The notes beneath the pieces were generated by a model. That model had not been told where the DNA came from, ran no database searches, and saw only the letters and a program-made list of their open reading frames with translations. This document shows, piece after piece, positions 16,669 to 25,375 of a stretch of 64,000 nucleotides of DNA. The stretch spans positions 62,001-126,000 of the forward strand of contig JBBRNX010000004.1 in NCBI GenBank assembly GCA_038230035.1. The letters are read 5' to 3'. The translations under genes and the position numbers were made by a program. The stretch comes from Gaiella sp038230035. Lineage in GTDB: Bacteria; Actinomycetota; Thermoleophilia; Gaiellales; Gaiellaceae. The stretch's first letter is position 1; every line of letters begins with the position of its first letter.

Positions 16669-17047
16669 GCTCGAAGGCCTCTCGCTCCTTCTCGGTCAGC
16701 GGGCGGGAGCGACCGAGATCGGGGTCTCGCGCGACGAGCACGGCCTCCGCCTCGGCGGAAAGCTCGCCGTCCAGCGTGCGGATCTCCTCGCGCGTCGTGA
16801 CGCTCGAGTTGCCGACGCGAACCGGCCGGCAGGTAACGAGCACCGCGTCGTCCTCGAGCGTCAGCTCGCGGCGGAAGTCGATCGCCACCCGCGCGAGCAC
16901 GAATCCCCACAGATCGCCGTCGGCCCCGAGCACGGTCTCGGCCCACTCGTCGCGGCACTCCTCGAGATACGTTGCATAGACCGCGTTGTTGACGTGCCGG
17001 TAGGCGTCCACGTCGTGCCAACGGATCTCGATGCGTTTCTCGAACAC
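16658..17047 (-). CDS. Acyl-CoA thioesterase, 4-hydroxybenzoyl-CoA-type hotdog fold
   Basis: 129 aa with the characteristic start RIEIRWHDVDAYRHVNNAVYATYLEECR: the Asp of WHDVDAYRHVNN is the catalytic carboxylate of this hotdog subgroup. It hydrolyses an acyl- or aroyl-CoA thioester. It is the first gene of the minus-strand operon thioesterase - dienoyl-CoA-reductase-like - acyl-CoA dehydrogenase - O-methyltransferase. Its promoter faces the pot operon promoter within 17048-17122. Confidence 0.88.
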   Translation of the reverse strand: MFEKRIEIRWHDVDAYRHVNNAVYATYLEECRDEWAETVLGADGDLWGFVLARVAIDFRRELTLEDDAVLVTCRPVRVGNSSVTTREEIRTLDGELSAEAEAVLVARDPDLGRSRPLTEKEREAFERAL

Positions 17048-17079
17048 GGCGCGCCGATCCTAACGCGCGCGCCTCTCCC

Positions 17080-17109
17080 TTGACTTCACGGTCAGGACCG
17101 GGATTGAAT
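17080..17109 (+). promoter_or_regulatory. pot operon promoter with operator-like TGACTTCACGGTCA
   Basis: -35 TTGACT at 17080-17085 and -10 TTGAAT at 17104-17109 are spaced 18 bp. TGACTTCACGGTCA at 17081-17094 matches the 14759 palindrome at 11 of 14 positions, so one regulator may read both. The ATG at 17108 would lie inside the -10, favouring ATG 17123 as start. Confidence 0.45.
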
Positions 17110-17122
17110 GGATGCCCGCCGC

Positions 17123-18433
17123 ATGGCTCACCCGAAGGACCAATCCGGACTCACGCGCCGCCAGCTCCTGCACGGGGCAGCGGGAACAGTCGTCGGTGCG
17201 AGCGCGCTCGGCCTGGTGGCAGGCTGCGAGAACACCACCACGCCGACTGGCGGAACGGCAGGCGTCGGCTCGAAGTTCGTCGTGCCGAAGCCGCTCGGCC
17301 CGGGAGGTCTGCCGCTGCCGCGGCCGGACAACAGCGTGACGTGGGCAGTCACCGCCGACAACCAGGCGATCACAGACGGCAAGCCCACCGAGGACGGTGT
17401 GCTGACGATCTACAACTACGCGGACTACATCTTCCCCGATCTCCTCCGGAAGTTCGAGAAGCAGTACGGGGTGAAGGTCAAGACGGCGACGTACAACTCG
17501 TCAGACGAGGCCATCGCCAAGCTCGCGGCGGGCGCTGTCAACTTCGACGTGGTGATCGGTCTCTCCGGGTCGAACATCGTCAACCTGATCGCCCAGCAGC
17601 TGCTGCAGCCGCTCAACCACTCGTATCTGCCGAACCTCGAGAAGAACATCTGGCCGGAGCTCCGAGACCCGTTCTACGACCGTGGCAGCCGCTACACCGT
17701 GCCGTACGTCGTCTGGCTCGACGGGATTGGCTGGCGCAACGACAAGATCCCGACGGACATCGCCGGGATGGACGTCCCGTGGGACATCTTCTGGCAGTCG
17801 CAGCCGTATCGAGGCAAGGTCGGCCTCCTCGACGACAAGCGTGACGGCCTGAGCATGCCCATGCAGCGGGACGCGATTCGCGCGGGAATCACGCCCGACC
17901 TCAACACCGAGGATCCGGCGCTCGTCGCGAAGGCGGGCCGCGATCTCGGAGAGCTGACGCAGATCTGCAACATCAAGGTGGCGATCACCGACTACCAGAC
18001 GCTCCCGGAGGCGAAAACCTGGCTCCACCACTCGTGGTCCGGTGACATTCTCGGCGCTGCTTTCTACTACCTGCCGAAGGGCGTCAAGGCTAGCGTGTTG
18101 TCGTTCTGGGGGCCGAGCAGCGGCGGCGTCGTCCAGAACGACTTCTTCTGCATCGGCCGCCATTCGAAAAGGCCCGTTCTCGCACACCGGTTCATCGACT
18201 TCTTCCTCGAGGAGAAGCACGCGTACGACAACTTCGTCCAGTTCGTCGGGTACACGCCGCCGCAGAAGGCAATCGACGCATCGGCGCTCGTCAAACAGGG
18301 CCTCATCCCCGACTCGCTTGCCGATGCGGTCGTGCGGCCTGAGCAGTTCGCGGCCAACCAGGAGCTGCTCCAGCTGAGCGTCGCCGGCGAGCGGCTGTGG
18401 GACGACGCCTGGTCGAAGTTCAGGGCGGGGTGA
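17123..18433 (+). CDS. potD: Spermidine/putrescine-type ABC transporter substrate-binding lipoprotein
   Basis: 436 aa. The N-terminus has a twin-arginine motif (LTRRQLLHGAAGTVVGAS) and a lipobox ending at LVAGC, so it is probably Tat-exported and lipid-anchored. Mature part: TIYNYADYIFPDLLRKFEKQ, YNSSDEAIAKLAAGAVNFDVV, VPYVVWLDGIGWRND - the PotD/PotF pattern that delivers polyamines or related cations to the permease. Start ATG 17123 is preferred from the promoter position; ATG 17108 is the alternative. First gene of potDBCA, followed by the permeases. Confidence 0.88.
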   Translation: MAHPKDQSGLTRRQLLHGAAGTVVGASALGLVAGCENTTTPTGGTAGVGSKFVVPKPLGPGGLPLPRPDNSVTWAVTADNQAITDGKPTEDGVLTIYNYADYIFPDLLRKFEKQYGVKVKTATYNSSDEAIAKLAAGAVNFDVVIGLSGSNIVNLIAQQLLQPLNHSYLPNLEKNIWPELRDPFYDRGSRYTVPYVVWLDGIGWRNDKIPTDIAGMDVPWDIFWQSQPYRGKVGLLDDKRDGLSMPMQRDAIRAGITPDLNTEDPALVAKAGRDLGELTQICNIKVAITDYQTLPEAKTWLHHSWSGDILGAAFYYLPKGVKASVLSFWGPSSGGVVQNDFFCIGRHSKRPVLAHRFIDFFLEEKHAYDNFVQFVGYTPPQKAIDASALVKQGLIPDSLADAVVRPEQFAANQELLQLSVAGERLWDDAWSKFRAG

Positions 18434-18455
18434 CACTGGTGCTGGGAAGCCCTCG

Positions 18456-19373
18456 ATGAGCTCCCGCTGGACATGGCGTCTGCTCGCGCTGCCGGGAGTG
18501 CTGTGGCTCTCGATCTTCTTCCTCGCCGCGTTCTATGCGGTCGTCGCGGTCGCGTTCGGGAACCAGGACACCTTCAGCGCGCCGGTGCCGTTCTGGAACC
18601 CGCTCGACTGGAACGTCGGCTACGTCATCGGTGTCCTGCGCAACATCTGGCACGGCGGCGCATACCTCACCGTCTTTTTGCGCACGTTCCTCTTCGTCGC
18701 GATCGCGATGGCGATCTCGCTTGCAATCGGGTACCCCGTTGCCTATTTCGCCGCCAGGCATGCCGGTCGGCGGCGCGGGCTGGTGCTGCTTCTCCTCGTG
18801 CTGCCGTTCTGGATCAACTACCTGATGCGGATGCTCGCCTGGATCAACCTTCTCGCGCCCGATGGGCTTGGCACCCGGGTGCTCCACGCGATCGGAGTCG
18901 ACCGGCTGTTCATCTGGCTCGGCTTGCTCGAGAGCCAGGGCGGGTGGCTCGACGGCCAGCCATCGACGGTGATCATCGCTCTCGTCTACGGCTACGTCCC
19001 GTTCCTGATCATCCCGCTGTACGCCTCGCTCGACCGCATCGACCAGCGACAGATCGAGGCGGCACGCGACCTCGGGGCGAGCCCGCGCGGCGCCTTCCTA
19101 CGGGTGACGCTGCCGCTCTCGAGGCCCGGGATCCTGGCGGGCATGGTGCTCACCGCGCTGCCGATGTTCGGCGACTACTACACGCCGGACCTCGTCTGCG
19201 CCTCACCGAAATGCAGCATCATCGGCAACCAGATCGACCAGTTCACACGCCAGGGCTCCGAGAAGGTCACGGGCGCGGTGCTCACGCTTCTGCTCGCCCT
19301 GGCGTTGCTCGTGCTGATGGTCTACTACCTGCGCTCGACGCGGAGTGCCGATGCTGCCGAGGCAACGGCGTGA
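18456..19373 (+). CDS. potB: Polyamine ABC transporter permease 1 (PotB-like)
   Basis: 305 aa, six predicted membrane helices; the EAA loop that touches the ATPase is QIEAARDLGASPRGAFLRVTLPLSRPG. GYPVAYFAARH and the periplasmic WINYLMRMLAWINLL segment are typical of PotB. Its TGA overlaps the GTG of the next permease by 3 nt, so the two are translated together. Confidence 0.9.
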   Translation: MSSRWTWRLLALPGVLWLSIFFLAAFYAVVAVAFGNQDTFSAPVPFWNPLDWNVGYVIGVLRNIWHGGAYLTVFLRTFLFVAIAMAISLAIGYPVAYFAARHAGRRRGLVLLLLVLPFWINYLMRMLAWINLLAPDGLGTRVLHAIGVDRLFIWLGLLESQGGWLDGQPSTVIIALVYGYVPFLIIPLYASLDRIDQRQIEAARDLGASPRGAFLRVTLPLSRPGILAGMVLTALPMFGDYYTPDLVCASPKCSIIGNQIDQFTRQGSEKVTGAVLTLLLALALLVLMVYYLRSTRSADAAEATA

Positions 19374-20221
19374 TCGCATGGCTGCGGAACCCTTGGGGAC
19401 GGCCGCGGGGGCTTGCCGTCGTCACGGGTGTCTACGTCCTCTGGTCCATCCTCCCAGTGGCGATCGCGATTCTCTTCGCGTTCAACTCGGGTCGCTCGCG
19501 CACGACGCTGCAGGGGTTCTCGTTCCGCTGGTTCACGAGCCAGGCGGGCGTCTTCCACGACCAGGCGCTGCAGAGCGCCCTCACGCACACCCTCCTGCTC
19601 GCGGCGATCTCGGTCGCAGTCGCGGTGCCGCTCGGTGTGACGCTTGCCCTCGGCCTGCAGCGCTGGCGCGGACGTGGCTCGGGGACCGTGAACACGATGA
19701 TGCTGCTGCCGCTCGTCACGCCCGAGATCGTGATGGGCGTTGCCCTGCTCCTCCTCTTCCTGAAGGTCTTCCCGGGGCTCGGGCTCGGGACGAAAGCGCA
19801 AGCGATCGGCCAGGTTACATTCACGCTCTCGTACGTGGTCGTCATCGTCCGCGGACGTCTCGTCTCGATCGGGCGTGATTACGAGGAGGCCGCCGCCGAC
19901 CTCGGCGCACCGCCGCACGACCAGCTTCTGCGTGTGCTGCTGCCGCTTCTCGCGCCGGCGATCATCGCGAGTGCGGCTGTCGTGTTTGCCCTCTCGATCG
20001 ACGATTTCGTCGTGACCCAGTACCTGTCGGGCGACGCGAGCACAACAACGATTTCGATGCTGCTCTACGCGACCGCTCGCGGCGCACCGACGCCGGCGCT
20101 GAACGCGATCGCGACGGTCGCACTGCTGATCACGCTGGCGACGCTCGCGCTCGCCTTCTTCGTCTACAAACGCTTCGCGGGCGGCGGTGACGCAGCCGTG
20201 GCCGCAGTCCTGGAGGTCTAG
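19370..20221 (+). CDS. potC: Polyamine ABC transporter permease 2 (PotC-like)
   Basis: 283 aa from GTG 19370 (GTGA overlap with potB). Six membrane helices; EAA loop DYEEAAADLGAPPHDQLLRVLLPLLAP; the C-terminal half has FALSIDDFVVTQYLSG, characteristic of PotC/PotI. It pairs with PotB to form the channel. Its stop TAG shares its last base with the potA GTG. Confidence 0.9.
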   Translation: MIAWLRNPWGRPRGLAVVTGVYVLWSILPVAIAILFAFNSGRSRTTLQGFSFRWFTSQAGVFHDQALQSALTHTLLLAAISVAVAVPLGVTLALGLQRWRGRGSGTVNTMMLLPLVTPEIVMGVALLLLFLKVFPGLGLGTKAQAIGQVTFTLSYVVVIVRGRLVSIGRDYEEAAADLGAPPHDQLLRVLLPLLAPAIIASAAVVFALSIDDFVVTQYLSGDASTTTISMLLYATARGAPTPALNAIATVALLITLATLALAFFVYKRFAGGGDAAVAAVLEV

Positions 20222-21339
20222 TGGCTACGCACGGTGAGATCCAGCTCGAGCAGCTGACCAAGCAGTTCGCCGAGGTCGTCGCCGTCGACGGAATCGATCT
20301 GCACATGCCGCCGGGCGAGTTCTTCACCATGCTCGGCCCGTCGGGCTGCGGCAAGACGACGACGCTGCGGATGATCGCCGGCTTCCAGCGGCCGACGAGC
20401 GGTCGGATCGTGCTCGACGGGGTCGACGTGGCGCAGGTGCCACCGCACAAACGGAACGTCAACACGGTCTTCCAGAACTACGCGCTTTTCCCGCATCTCG
20501 ACGTCGCGGGCAACGTCGCGTTCGGCCTCAAGTACCTGCGTGTGACGAAGGACGAGCAGCGGAAGAAGGTCGCCGAGGCGCTCGATCTCGTCCAGCTCGG
20601 CGACCTCGCTCGCCGCAAGCCTGGGCAGCTCTCGGGCGGTCAGCAGCAACGGGTCGCGCTCGCCCGCGCTCTCGTGTTGCGCCCGCGGGTGCTGCTTCTC
20701 GACGAGCCGCTCGGTGCGCTCGATGCGAGGTTGCGCAAGGGTCTGCAGGTCGAGCTGAAGACATTGCAGGCCGAGCTCGGGATCACATTCGTCTTCGTCA
20801 CACACGATCAAGAAGAAGCATTGACCATGAGTGATCGTGTCGCTGTGATGAACGGCGGCCGGGTCGAGCAGGCGGGCTCGCCGCGCGAGGTGTACGAGGA
20901 GCCGAGCACGGTCTTCGTCGCCGACTTCCTCGGCGTCTCGAACCTCCTCACGGGTGAGGCGTCGGCGGACGGCGACGGGTGCGCCCTACGGGTCGGCGAG
21001 CGGACGTTCCGGGCGCAGCAGGGTGCGACCGGCGAGCGCGGCGAGGTAAAGGCGATGATCCGGCCGGAGCGCATAGGTGTCGAGGCACACTCGGCCTCGG
21101 GGGACAACCGGCTGCCGGGACTCGTCGAGCGCGCCGTGTTCCTTGGCAACTCGTTCGAGCTCCACGTGCGCGTCGTCGGCGGCGAGGTGATGAAGGCGAC
21201 GATGCCAAACGACGGGACCGGGATTCCGGTAGAGGAAGGGACGGCCGTAACGCTGCACCTGCCACCGGAGGCGCTGCGGATCCTTGCACCGTCGTCGTCG
21301 TTGTCCGAGGACGACCCAAGGGTCGCCTCCACGAAGTAA
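20221..21339 (+). CDS. potA: Polyamine ABC transporter ATP-binding protein (PotA-like)
   Basis: 372 aa. Walker A GPSGCGKTTT (about residues 39-48), Q-loop VFQNYALFPH, signature LSGGQQQRVALARAL, Walker B VLLLDEPLGALDARLR, H-loop FVTHDQEEAL, then a TOBE-type regulatory domain (VKAMIRPERIGVEA). GTG start overlaps the potC stop. The last ~11 codons lie in a palindromic sequence closely similar to the repeat just downstream, so the C-terminal tail (SEDDPRVASTK) seems to derive from repeat DNA. Confidence 0.93.
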   Translation: MATHGEIQLEQLTKQFAEVVAVDGIDLHMPPGEFFTMLGPSGCGKTTTLRMIAGFQRPTSGRIVLDGVDVAQVPPHKRNVNTVFQNYALFPHLDVAGNVAFGLKYLRVTKDEQRKKVAEALDLVQLGDLARRKPGQLSGGQQQRVALARALVLRPRVLLLDEPLGALDARLRKGLQVELKTLQAELGITFVFVTHDQEEALTMSDRVAVMNGGRVEQAGSPREVYEEPSTVFVADFLGVSNLLTGEASADGDGCALRVGERTFRAQQGATGERGEVKAMIRPERIGVEAHSASGDNRLPGLVERAVFLGNSFELHVRVVGGEVMKATMPNDGTGIPVEEGTAVTLHLPPEALRILAPSSSLSEDDPRVASTK

Positions 21340-21347
21340 CCCGAATC

Positions 21348-21403
21348 GTAGGGGCGAGGCTTGCCTCGCCGCTCGACGAGGGCGACCCAAGAGTCGCCCC
21401 TAC
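21348..21403. repeat. Palindromic repeat element between potA and amine oxidase
   Basis: Outer arms GTAGGGGCGA (21348-21357) and TCGCCCCTAC (21394-21403) are perfect complements. Inside lies GGCGAC/GTCGCC, and the arm GAGGGCGACCCAAGAGTC is nearly the same as 21307-21324 at the end of potA. The right arm supplies the stop codon of the amine oxidase gene. Likely a REP-like or MITE-like element that may also terminate both convergent transcripts. Confidence 0.6.
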
Positions 21404-22701
21404 AGCATGGCGGCGGCGGCCGCGCGGCCTGTCCGCACTGCGCCTTCCATGTATCCGGCGACCCACTGATCCGAGCCGCAGACGTAAAGCGGCGGCGCGT
21501 GCGTCCCGTGCAGTGGGCCGACTTGCATGACGTCGCCAGGCCACCACTGCGTGACGTAGCCCTGCGTAAATGGATCGATCCCCCAGAGCCTGATGTGAAT
21601 CGACTCTGTCTCGCGCGCCGCCGCCCCGTACATCCGCTCGAGCTCGTCGCGGACGACACGCGGTCGTTCCTCCGGTGGCGTCGCGATCAGATACGCGAGC
21701 CGGTCGGGCGGGACGAGAGCCGAGAGCACGCCGTCGCGCTGCGGCCATGTCGATCCGAGCAGATGCTCGCCGCCTGCGAGCCCGTTCGCACCGACGTCGG
21801 CCCAGATCGAGCGGCCGTACACCGTCACGACCTTCGCCGCGAGCGCCATCCGCTGCGCGCGCAGCGACGAAAGCCGGTCCGCAGCGACACCGTCGATCTC
21901 GATGTCGCGCAGCACCCCGACTGGAAGCGCGGAGACGATCGCCTCCGCGCCCAGGATCTCTCCGTTCGCCAGCTTCACCCTGCAGCCCGCCGCCGAAACC
22001 GTGATCGAGCGAACCACTGCACCGAGCCGAATCCGGGACCCGAGCTCGAGAGCCATCCGCTCCGCCACCTCGGCGCTTCCCTCGCTCACCTGGAGCGACT
22101 CCCAGATTTCCTCGGAGTAGAAGCTGAAGTCCTGAGCGGCAGCCCCCTTGCGGAGCACAGCGAGGAGCGACCACCTCTCGATCGACCCGTCGGCGAGGTA
22201 CAGGGCAGCGTTCTCGCGGTTCCGCACGACAGCCGGCCGTGCGTCGATCGACCGCAACCAGTTCCCCACGGAAACGGCGTCGAGCCGCGCGGCGTCCTTA
22301 TGCGACCACGGGTCATCGGGATCGACGCTCCGGACGAGGTCGGCGTAGAGCTGCTCGACGCGCTCGTAGTCGGCGCGATCCTCAGGCGTCTTGAAGGGCC
22401 AGGAATCGGCGCGCTCGACACCCTCGACGAGGTCGTAGGTGGTCTTCCCCGCGACCGCGACGTAGCTCGGCTGCAGCGCCAGCCCGAGCTCCTCGACGAG
22501 GCCCAGGTACGCCGTGTGGAACGGGCCGACGACCTCGCCCCCGAGCTGGATGTGACTGCCGTCGTCGAGGAGCACCTGCTCGACGCGGCCGCCGACGCGG
22601 TCGCGAGCTTCGAGCACGACGACATCGGTTCCGGCGGCCGCTAGATCGCGCGCGGCAGCCAGACCGGCGAGCCCGGCCCCGAGGACGAGCACGTCGGTCA
22701 T
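21400..22701 (-). CDS. Flavin monoamine oxidase family protein
   Basis: 433 aa FAD amine oxidase. N-terminal dinucleotide fold VLVLGAGLAGLAAARDLAAA with VVVLEARDRVGGRVEQ, and the C-terminal FAD-contact region WWPGDVMQVGPLHG then VCGSDQWVAGYMEGAVRTG. It probably oxidises a primary or secondary amine to an aldehyde with H2O2. Lying beside polyamine transport genes, a polyamine such as putrescine or spermidine is the natural guess. ATG overlaps the TetR gene by 4 nt (ATGA), so TetR and oxidase form one operon. Confidence 0.88.
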   Translation of the reverse strand: MTDVLVLGAGLAGLAAARDLAAAGTDVVVLEARDRVGGRVEQVLLDDGSHIQLGGEVVGPFHTAYLGLVEELGLALQPSYVAVAGKTTYDLVEGVERADSWPFKTPEDRADYERVEQLYADLVRSVDPDDPWSHKDAARLDAVSVGNWLRSIDARPAVVRNRENAALYLADGSIERWSLLAVLRKGAAAQDFSFYSEEIWESLQVSEGSAEVAERMALELGSRIRLGAVVRSITVSAAGCRVKLANGEILGAEAIVSALPVGVLRDIEIDGVAADRLSSLRAQRMALAAKVVTVYGRSIWADVGANGLAGGEHLLGSTWPQRDGVLSALVPPDRLAYLIATPPEERPRVVRDELERMYGAAARETESIHIRLWGIDPFTQGYVTQWWPGDVMQVGPLHGTHAPPLYVCGSDQWVAGYMEGAVRTGRAAAAAML

Positions 22702-23303
22702 GCCGAGGCGAGCTCTTGCCGGATGCTGCCGATCATCAGCTCACGCGCCCGCTCGCGGTCGATCAACCCGAGATAAAGGAGCGACTCGAGCCCGTCACCG
22801 ACCGCGGCGAGACGCCAGCCTGCATCCACCGCATCGACTCGGGCGGGCACGGAGCCGTCCGCGTGCCCCTCCTCGACCAGCGCGACGAGCCGCGACAGCC
22901 ACTCGCGGTACGAGCGTTCGACGCGAGGGCGCAACTCGTCGTCGAAGCGCAGGCTGCTCCAGACCTCGTTCCAGAGCGCACGCTGGTAGCTCAAGCTGGT
23001 CTCCGAGTCGATGCTCAGGCACAGCGCGCATTCCAACCGCTCCGCGCCGGTCGGCAACACCGCAAGCTGCGTCGAAAGAGCGGTCTGCCAGCGCTCCTCG
23101 GACCAGGCAAACGCGTTGCGGAGGAGCTCCTGCCGCGTCGAGAAGTAGTAGTGGACAAGAGCCTTGGAGACGCCGGCCTCGTCGGCGACGCTCGCCATGC
23201 GAAGCCCGTACGACCCTTCGCGCACGATGACGCGACACGCCGCGTCGAGGATCCCGGCGACGCGTCCGCCCGGCTCGACCGCTGTCTGCGTCGCTTGACC
23301 CAT
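22698..23303 (-). CDS. TetR-family transcriptional regulator
   Basis: 201 aa. HTH at residues ~25-60 (GSYGLRMASVADEAGVSKALVHYYFSTRQELL), then a helical ligand-binding domain. A palindrome TGACTG-N6-CAGTCA lies just upstream at 23324-23341, between this gene and the divergent Rieske oxygenase gene; it is the likely operator for both. It is cotranscribed with the amine oxidase, so an amine or its product is the probable inducer. Confidence 0.9.
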   Translation of the reverse strand: MGQATQTAVEPGGRVAGILDAACRVIVREGSYGLRMASVADEAGVSKALVHYYFSTRQELLRNAFAWSEERWQTALSTQLAVLPTGAERLECALCLSIDSETSLSYQRALWNEVWSSLRFDDELRPRVERSYREWLSRLVALVEEGHADGSVPARVDAVDAGWRLAAVGDGLESLLYLGLIDRERARELMIGSIRQELASA

Positions 23304-23323
23304 TGCCTACGAGGAGGATAACC

Positions 23324-23341
23324 TGACTGACCAGACAGTCA
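23324..23341. promoter_or_regulatory. Inverted repeat TGACTG-N6-CAGTCA, TetR operator candidate
   Basis: 6-bp arms in the 72-nt divergent region between tetR and the Rieske oxygenase gene. Position and symmetry fit a TetR dimer site controlling both directions. Confidence 0.55.
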
Positions 23342-23375
23342 AAGCGCCAGGCAAGTGTTTGGCCGAGAGAGGGAT

Positions 23376-24470
23376 ATGACGGCGATCGACATCGCAAGGC
23401 CACTCGCCGACGGCTGGACGCTCCCGGCGGGCTGGTACTCGGATCCCGAGGTCCTGAGGCTCGAACGGGAGCGCATCTTTACCCGCAGTTGGCAGTACGT
23501 CGGTCACGTCGATCTCGTCCCTGCGCCGGGGAGCTTCTTCGCTTCGCAGGTCGGCCATGTCCCGATCGTCGTCGTCCGCGAGGACGAGGAGACGGTGCGC
23601 GGCTTCGTCAACGTATGCCGGCACCGGGGGCACATCGTCGCCAAAGGCTCCGGCTGTCGGACGACCCTCCAGTGCCCGTACCACGCGTGGACATACGGGC
23701 TCGATGGCTCGCTGCGTAAGGCGCCGAGAAGCGAGCGCGAGCCGGGCTTCGACGCGAGCGCGTTCTCGTTGCTCCCGATCTCGGTCGACACGTGGGGGCC
23801 GTTCCTGTTCGCGAATCCGGATCCCGACGCTTCGCCGCTCTCCGAGACGATCGACGGCATTCCCGAGATGGTCGAAGCAAGCGGCGTCGACCTGAGCTCA
23901 CTGCGGCTCCGCGAGCGCGTCGAGTGGGAGATGCCGGCGAACTGGAAGAACGCGATCGAGAACTACCTCGAGTGCTACCACTGCCCCACTGCTCATCCGT
24001 CTCTGGCAAAGGTCGTTGACGTCGATGTCGACGCGTACCGCCTCGTCGAGCGCGAGTTTTCCTCGAGCCAGTTCGGCTCTATCCGCCCGTCGGTCTACGC
24101 GGAGGGCGCGAACGTCGCCTACGTGCCGCGCGGCGAGGTCGAAGGCGCGCAATACCACTTCGTGTGGCCGAACACGACGGTGAACATCGAGGCAGGCCGA
24201 ACGAATCTCTCGATGGACGTGACGTTTCCAACGGCGCCCGGCCGATCGAAGGGCTGGACGGATTACTACTACGGCGCTGATGTGAGCGATGAGGAAGCCG
24301 CCGAGCTGATGGCGTTCGCGAGCCAGGTCGCGTTCGAGGATCAGTCGCTCGTCGAGTCGGTGCAGGAAGGGCTCGACTCCGGGATGGTGCCGCAGGGCCG
24401 GCTCCTCCTCTCGAGCGAGAAGCTGCTGCACCACTTCCAGCGCCGCGTCAGCGCCGCGCTCGCTCCCTGA
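23376..24470 (+). CDS. Rieske non-haem iron oxygenase, alpha subunit (quaternary-amine type)
   Basis: 364 aa. Rieske 2Fe-2S ligands are C81/H83 (NVCRHRGH) and C100/H103 (CPYHAWTYG). The catalytic iron site is ENYLECYHCPTAHPS, with E199, H202 and H207 as the bridging carboxylate and two His ligands. The NYLECYHCP..H pattern is that of oxygenases acting on carnitine, glycine betaine, stachydrine or choline, rather than of ring-hydroxylating dioxygenases. AGAGAGGG before ATG 23376 decides the start. No reductase gene is adjacent. Divergent to tetR and likely under the same operator. Confidence 0.87.
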   Translation: MTAIDIARPLADGWTLPAGWYSDPEVLRLERERIFTRSWQYVGHVDLVPAPGSFFASQVGHVPIVVVREDEETVRGFVNVCRHRGHIVAKGSGCRTTLQCPYHAWTYGLDGSLRKAPRSEREPGFDASAFSLLPISVDTWGPFLFANPDPDASPLSETIDGIPEMVEASGVDLSSLRLRERVEWEMPANWKNAIENYLECYHCPTAHPSLAKVVDVDVDAYRLVEREFSSSQFGSIRPSVYAEGANVAYVPRGEVEGAQYHFVWPNTTVNIEAGRTNLSMDVTFPTAPGRSKGWTDYYYGADVSDEEAAELMAFASQVAFEDQSLVESVQEGLDSGMVPQGRLLLSSEKLLHHFQRRVSAALAP

Positions 24471-24514
24471 CGGCGCTTCCTAAACCCGAGCCGGGCTTCT
24501 GCCGATGAGGGGCC

Positions 24515-24724
24515 ATGTTCCTCACCGTCACGCAGACGCGGCTCATGCTCCTCGCGATCGGGGCGGTCGCTGCACTCGTCCTCGCGCTCGACCTTGCGCG
24601 GGTCGCCAATCACTCGCAAACCTCGCCGCCCACGGCGACGTATGTCGGGACGCCGCGGAACACGCCAGGCTCGACTGCCCATTTCCGCGTGGCGTACCGG
24701 GCCACGCTCACTCCACCCTCATAG
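24515..24724 (+). CDS. Possible small single-pass membrane protein, 69 aa
   Basis: ORF with one hydrophobic helix (MLLAIGAVAALVLALDLA) and a polar Pro/Thr-rich tail. GAGGGG lies 2 nt before the ATG, too close for ideal translation. It lies between the Rieske gene and the SGNH hydrolase on the same strand. No family recognised; it may be non-coding. Confidence 0.35.
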   Translation: MFLTVTQTRLMLLAIGAVAALVLALDLARVANHSQTSPPTATYVGTPRNTPGSTAHFRVAYRATLTPPS

Positions 24725-24732
24725 GCCCTCGC

Positions 24733-24738
24733 TAGCCT
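24733..24738 (+). promoter_or_regulatory. -10 hexamer TAGCCT, leaderless start of SGNH hydrolase gene
   Basis: TAGCCT lies 7 nt before GTG 24746 with no ribosome-binding site. Confidence 0.4.
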
Positions 24739-24745
24739 GGACGGG

Positions 24746-25360
24746 GTGCGCTCGCTCCTTGCCGTCCTCGTTTCGCTGTTCGTTGTCGCCGGTGGCGGCG
24801 CAGCGGACGCGGGCGCGACTGCACCGAACCCGCTACGCGTGACCTTCGTGGGAGACTCGGTTCCTGAGGCGATCACCTACGTCCCGGCCGCTCGACGTCG
24901 GCTCGCGTACGGCTTTGTCGTCAAGCTCGACCTGCGCGTCTGCCGGCGGCTCTGGACGCCGAGCTGCACGTTTCAAGGGTCGCCGCCGCCGTCGGCTCTG
25001 GACGCGGTCCGGTCGTTCGGCCGCCGTCTCGGCGATGTCCTGATTGTAGACGTGGGCTACAACGAAGGCCCGGTCGGGTACGGCACAGGCATCGACCGCG
25101 TGATGAGGGCGGCGCGGGCGCAGGGCGCGGTCGGGGTCGTGTGGGTGACGTTGCGCGAGACCCGTGATCTGTACCGGCAGACGAACATGACGATTGGCCG
25201 CGCTGCGAAACGCTGGCCGAACCTGCAGGTCGCCGACTGGAACGCGTTCAGCCTCGGCCACAACTGGTTCTCCGGCGACGGGCTTCATCTGACGCCAACG
25301 GGTGCGACCGCGCTCGCGGCGTTCCTCCGGCCGTACATCCTCCGCGCCGCCGGCCGCTGA
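24746..25360 (+). CDS. Secreted SGNH/GDSL-type hydrolase
   Basis: 204 aa with signal peptide (SLLAVLVSLFVVAGGGAADAGA). Catalytic Ser in FVGDSVPEA (block I), Asn in VDVGYNEGP-like block III, and the Asp/His pair in SGDGLHLTPTG (block V). Such enzymes cleave esters, often acetyl groups on polysaccharides or lipids. Three extra Cys residues (VCRRLWTPSCTF) could form a disulfide outside the cell. It is convergent with the second Rieske gene, 15 nt apart. Confidence 0.82.
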   Translation: MRSLLAVLVSLFVVAGGGAADAGATAPNPLRVTFVGDSVPEAITYVPAARRRLAYGFVVKLDLRVCRRLWTPSCTFQGSPPPSALDAVRSFGRRLGDVLIVDVGYNEGPVGYGTGIDRVMRAARAQGAVGVVWVTLRETRDLYRQTNMTIGRAAKRWPNLQVADWNAFSLGHNWFSGDGLHLTPTGATALAAFLRPYILRAAGR

Positions 25361-25375
25361 CAGCCCCCGGACGAG

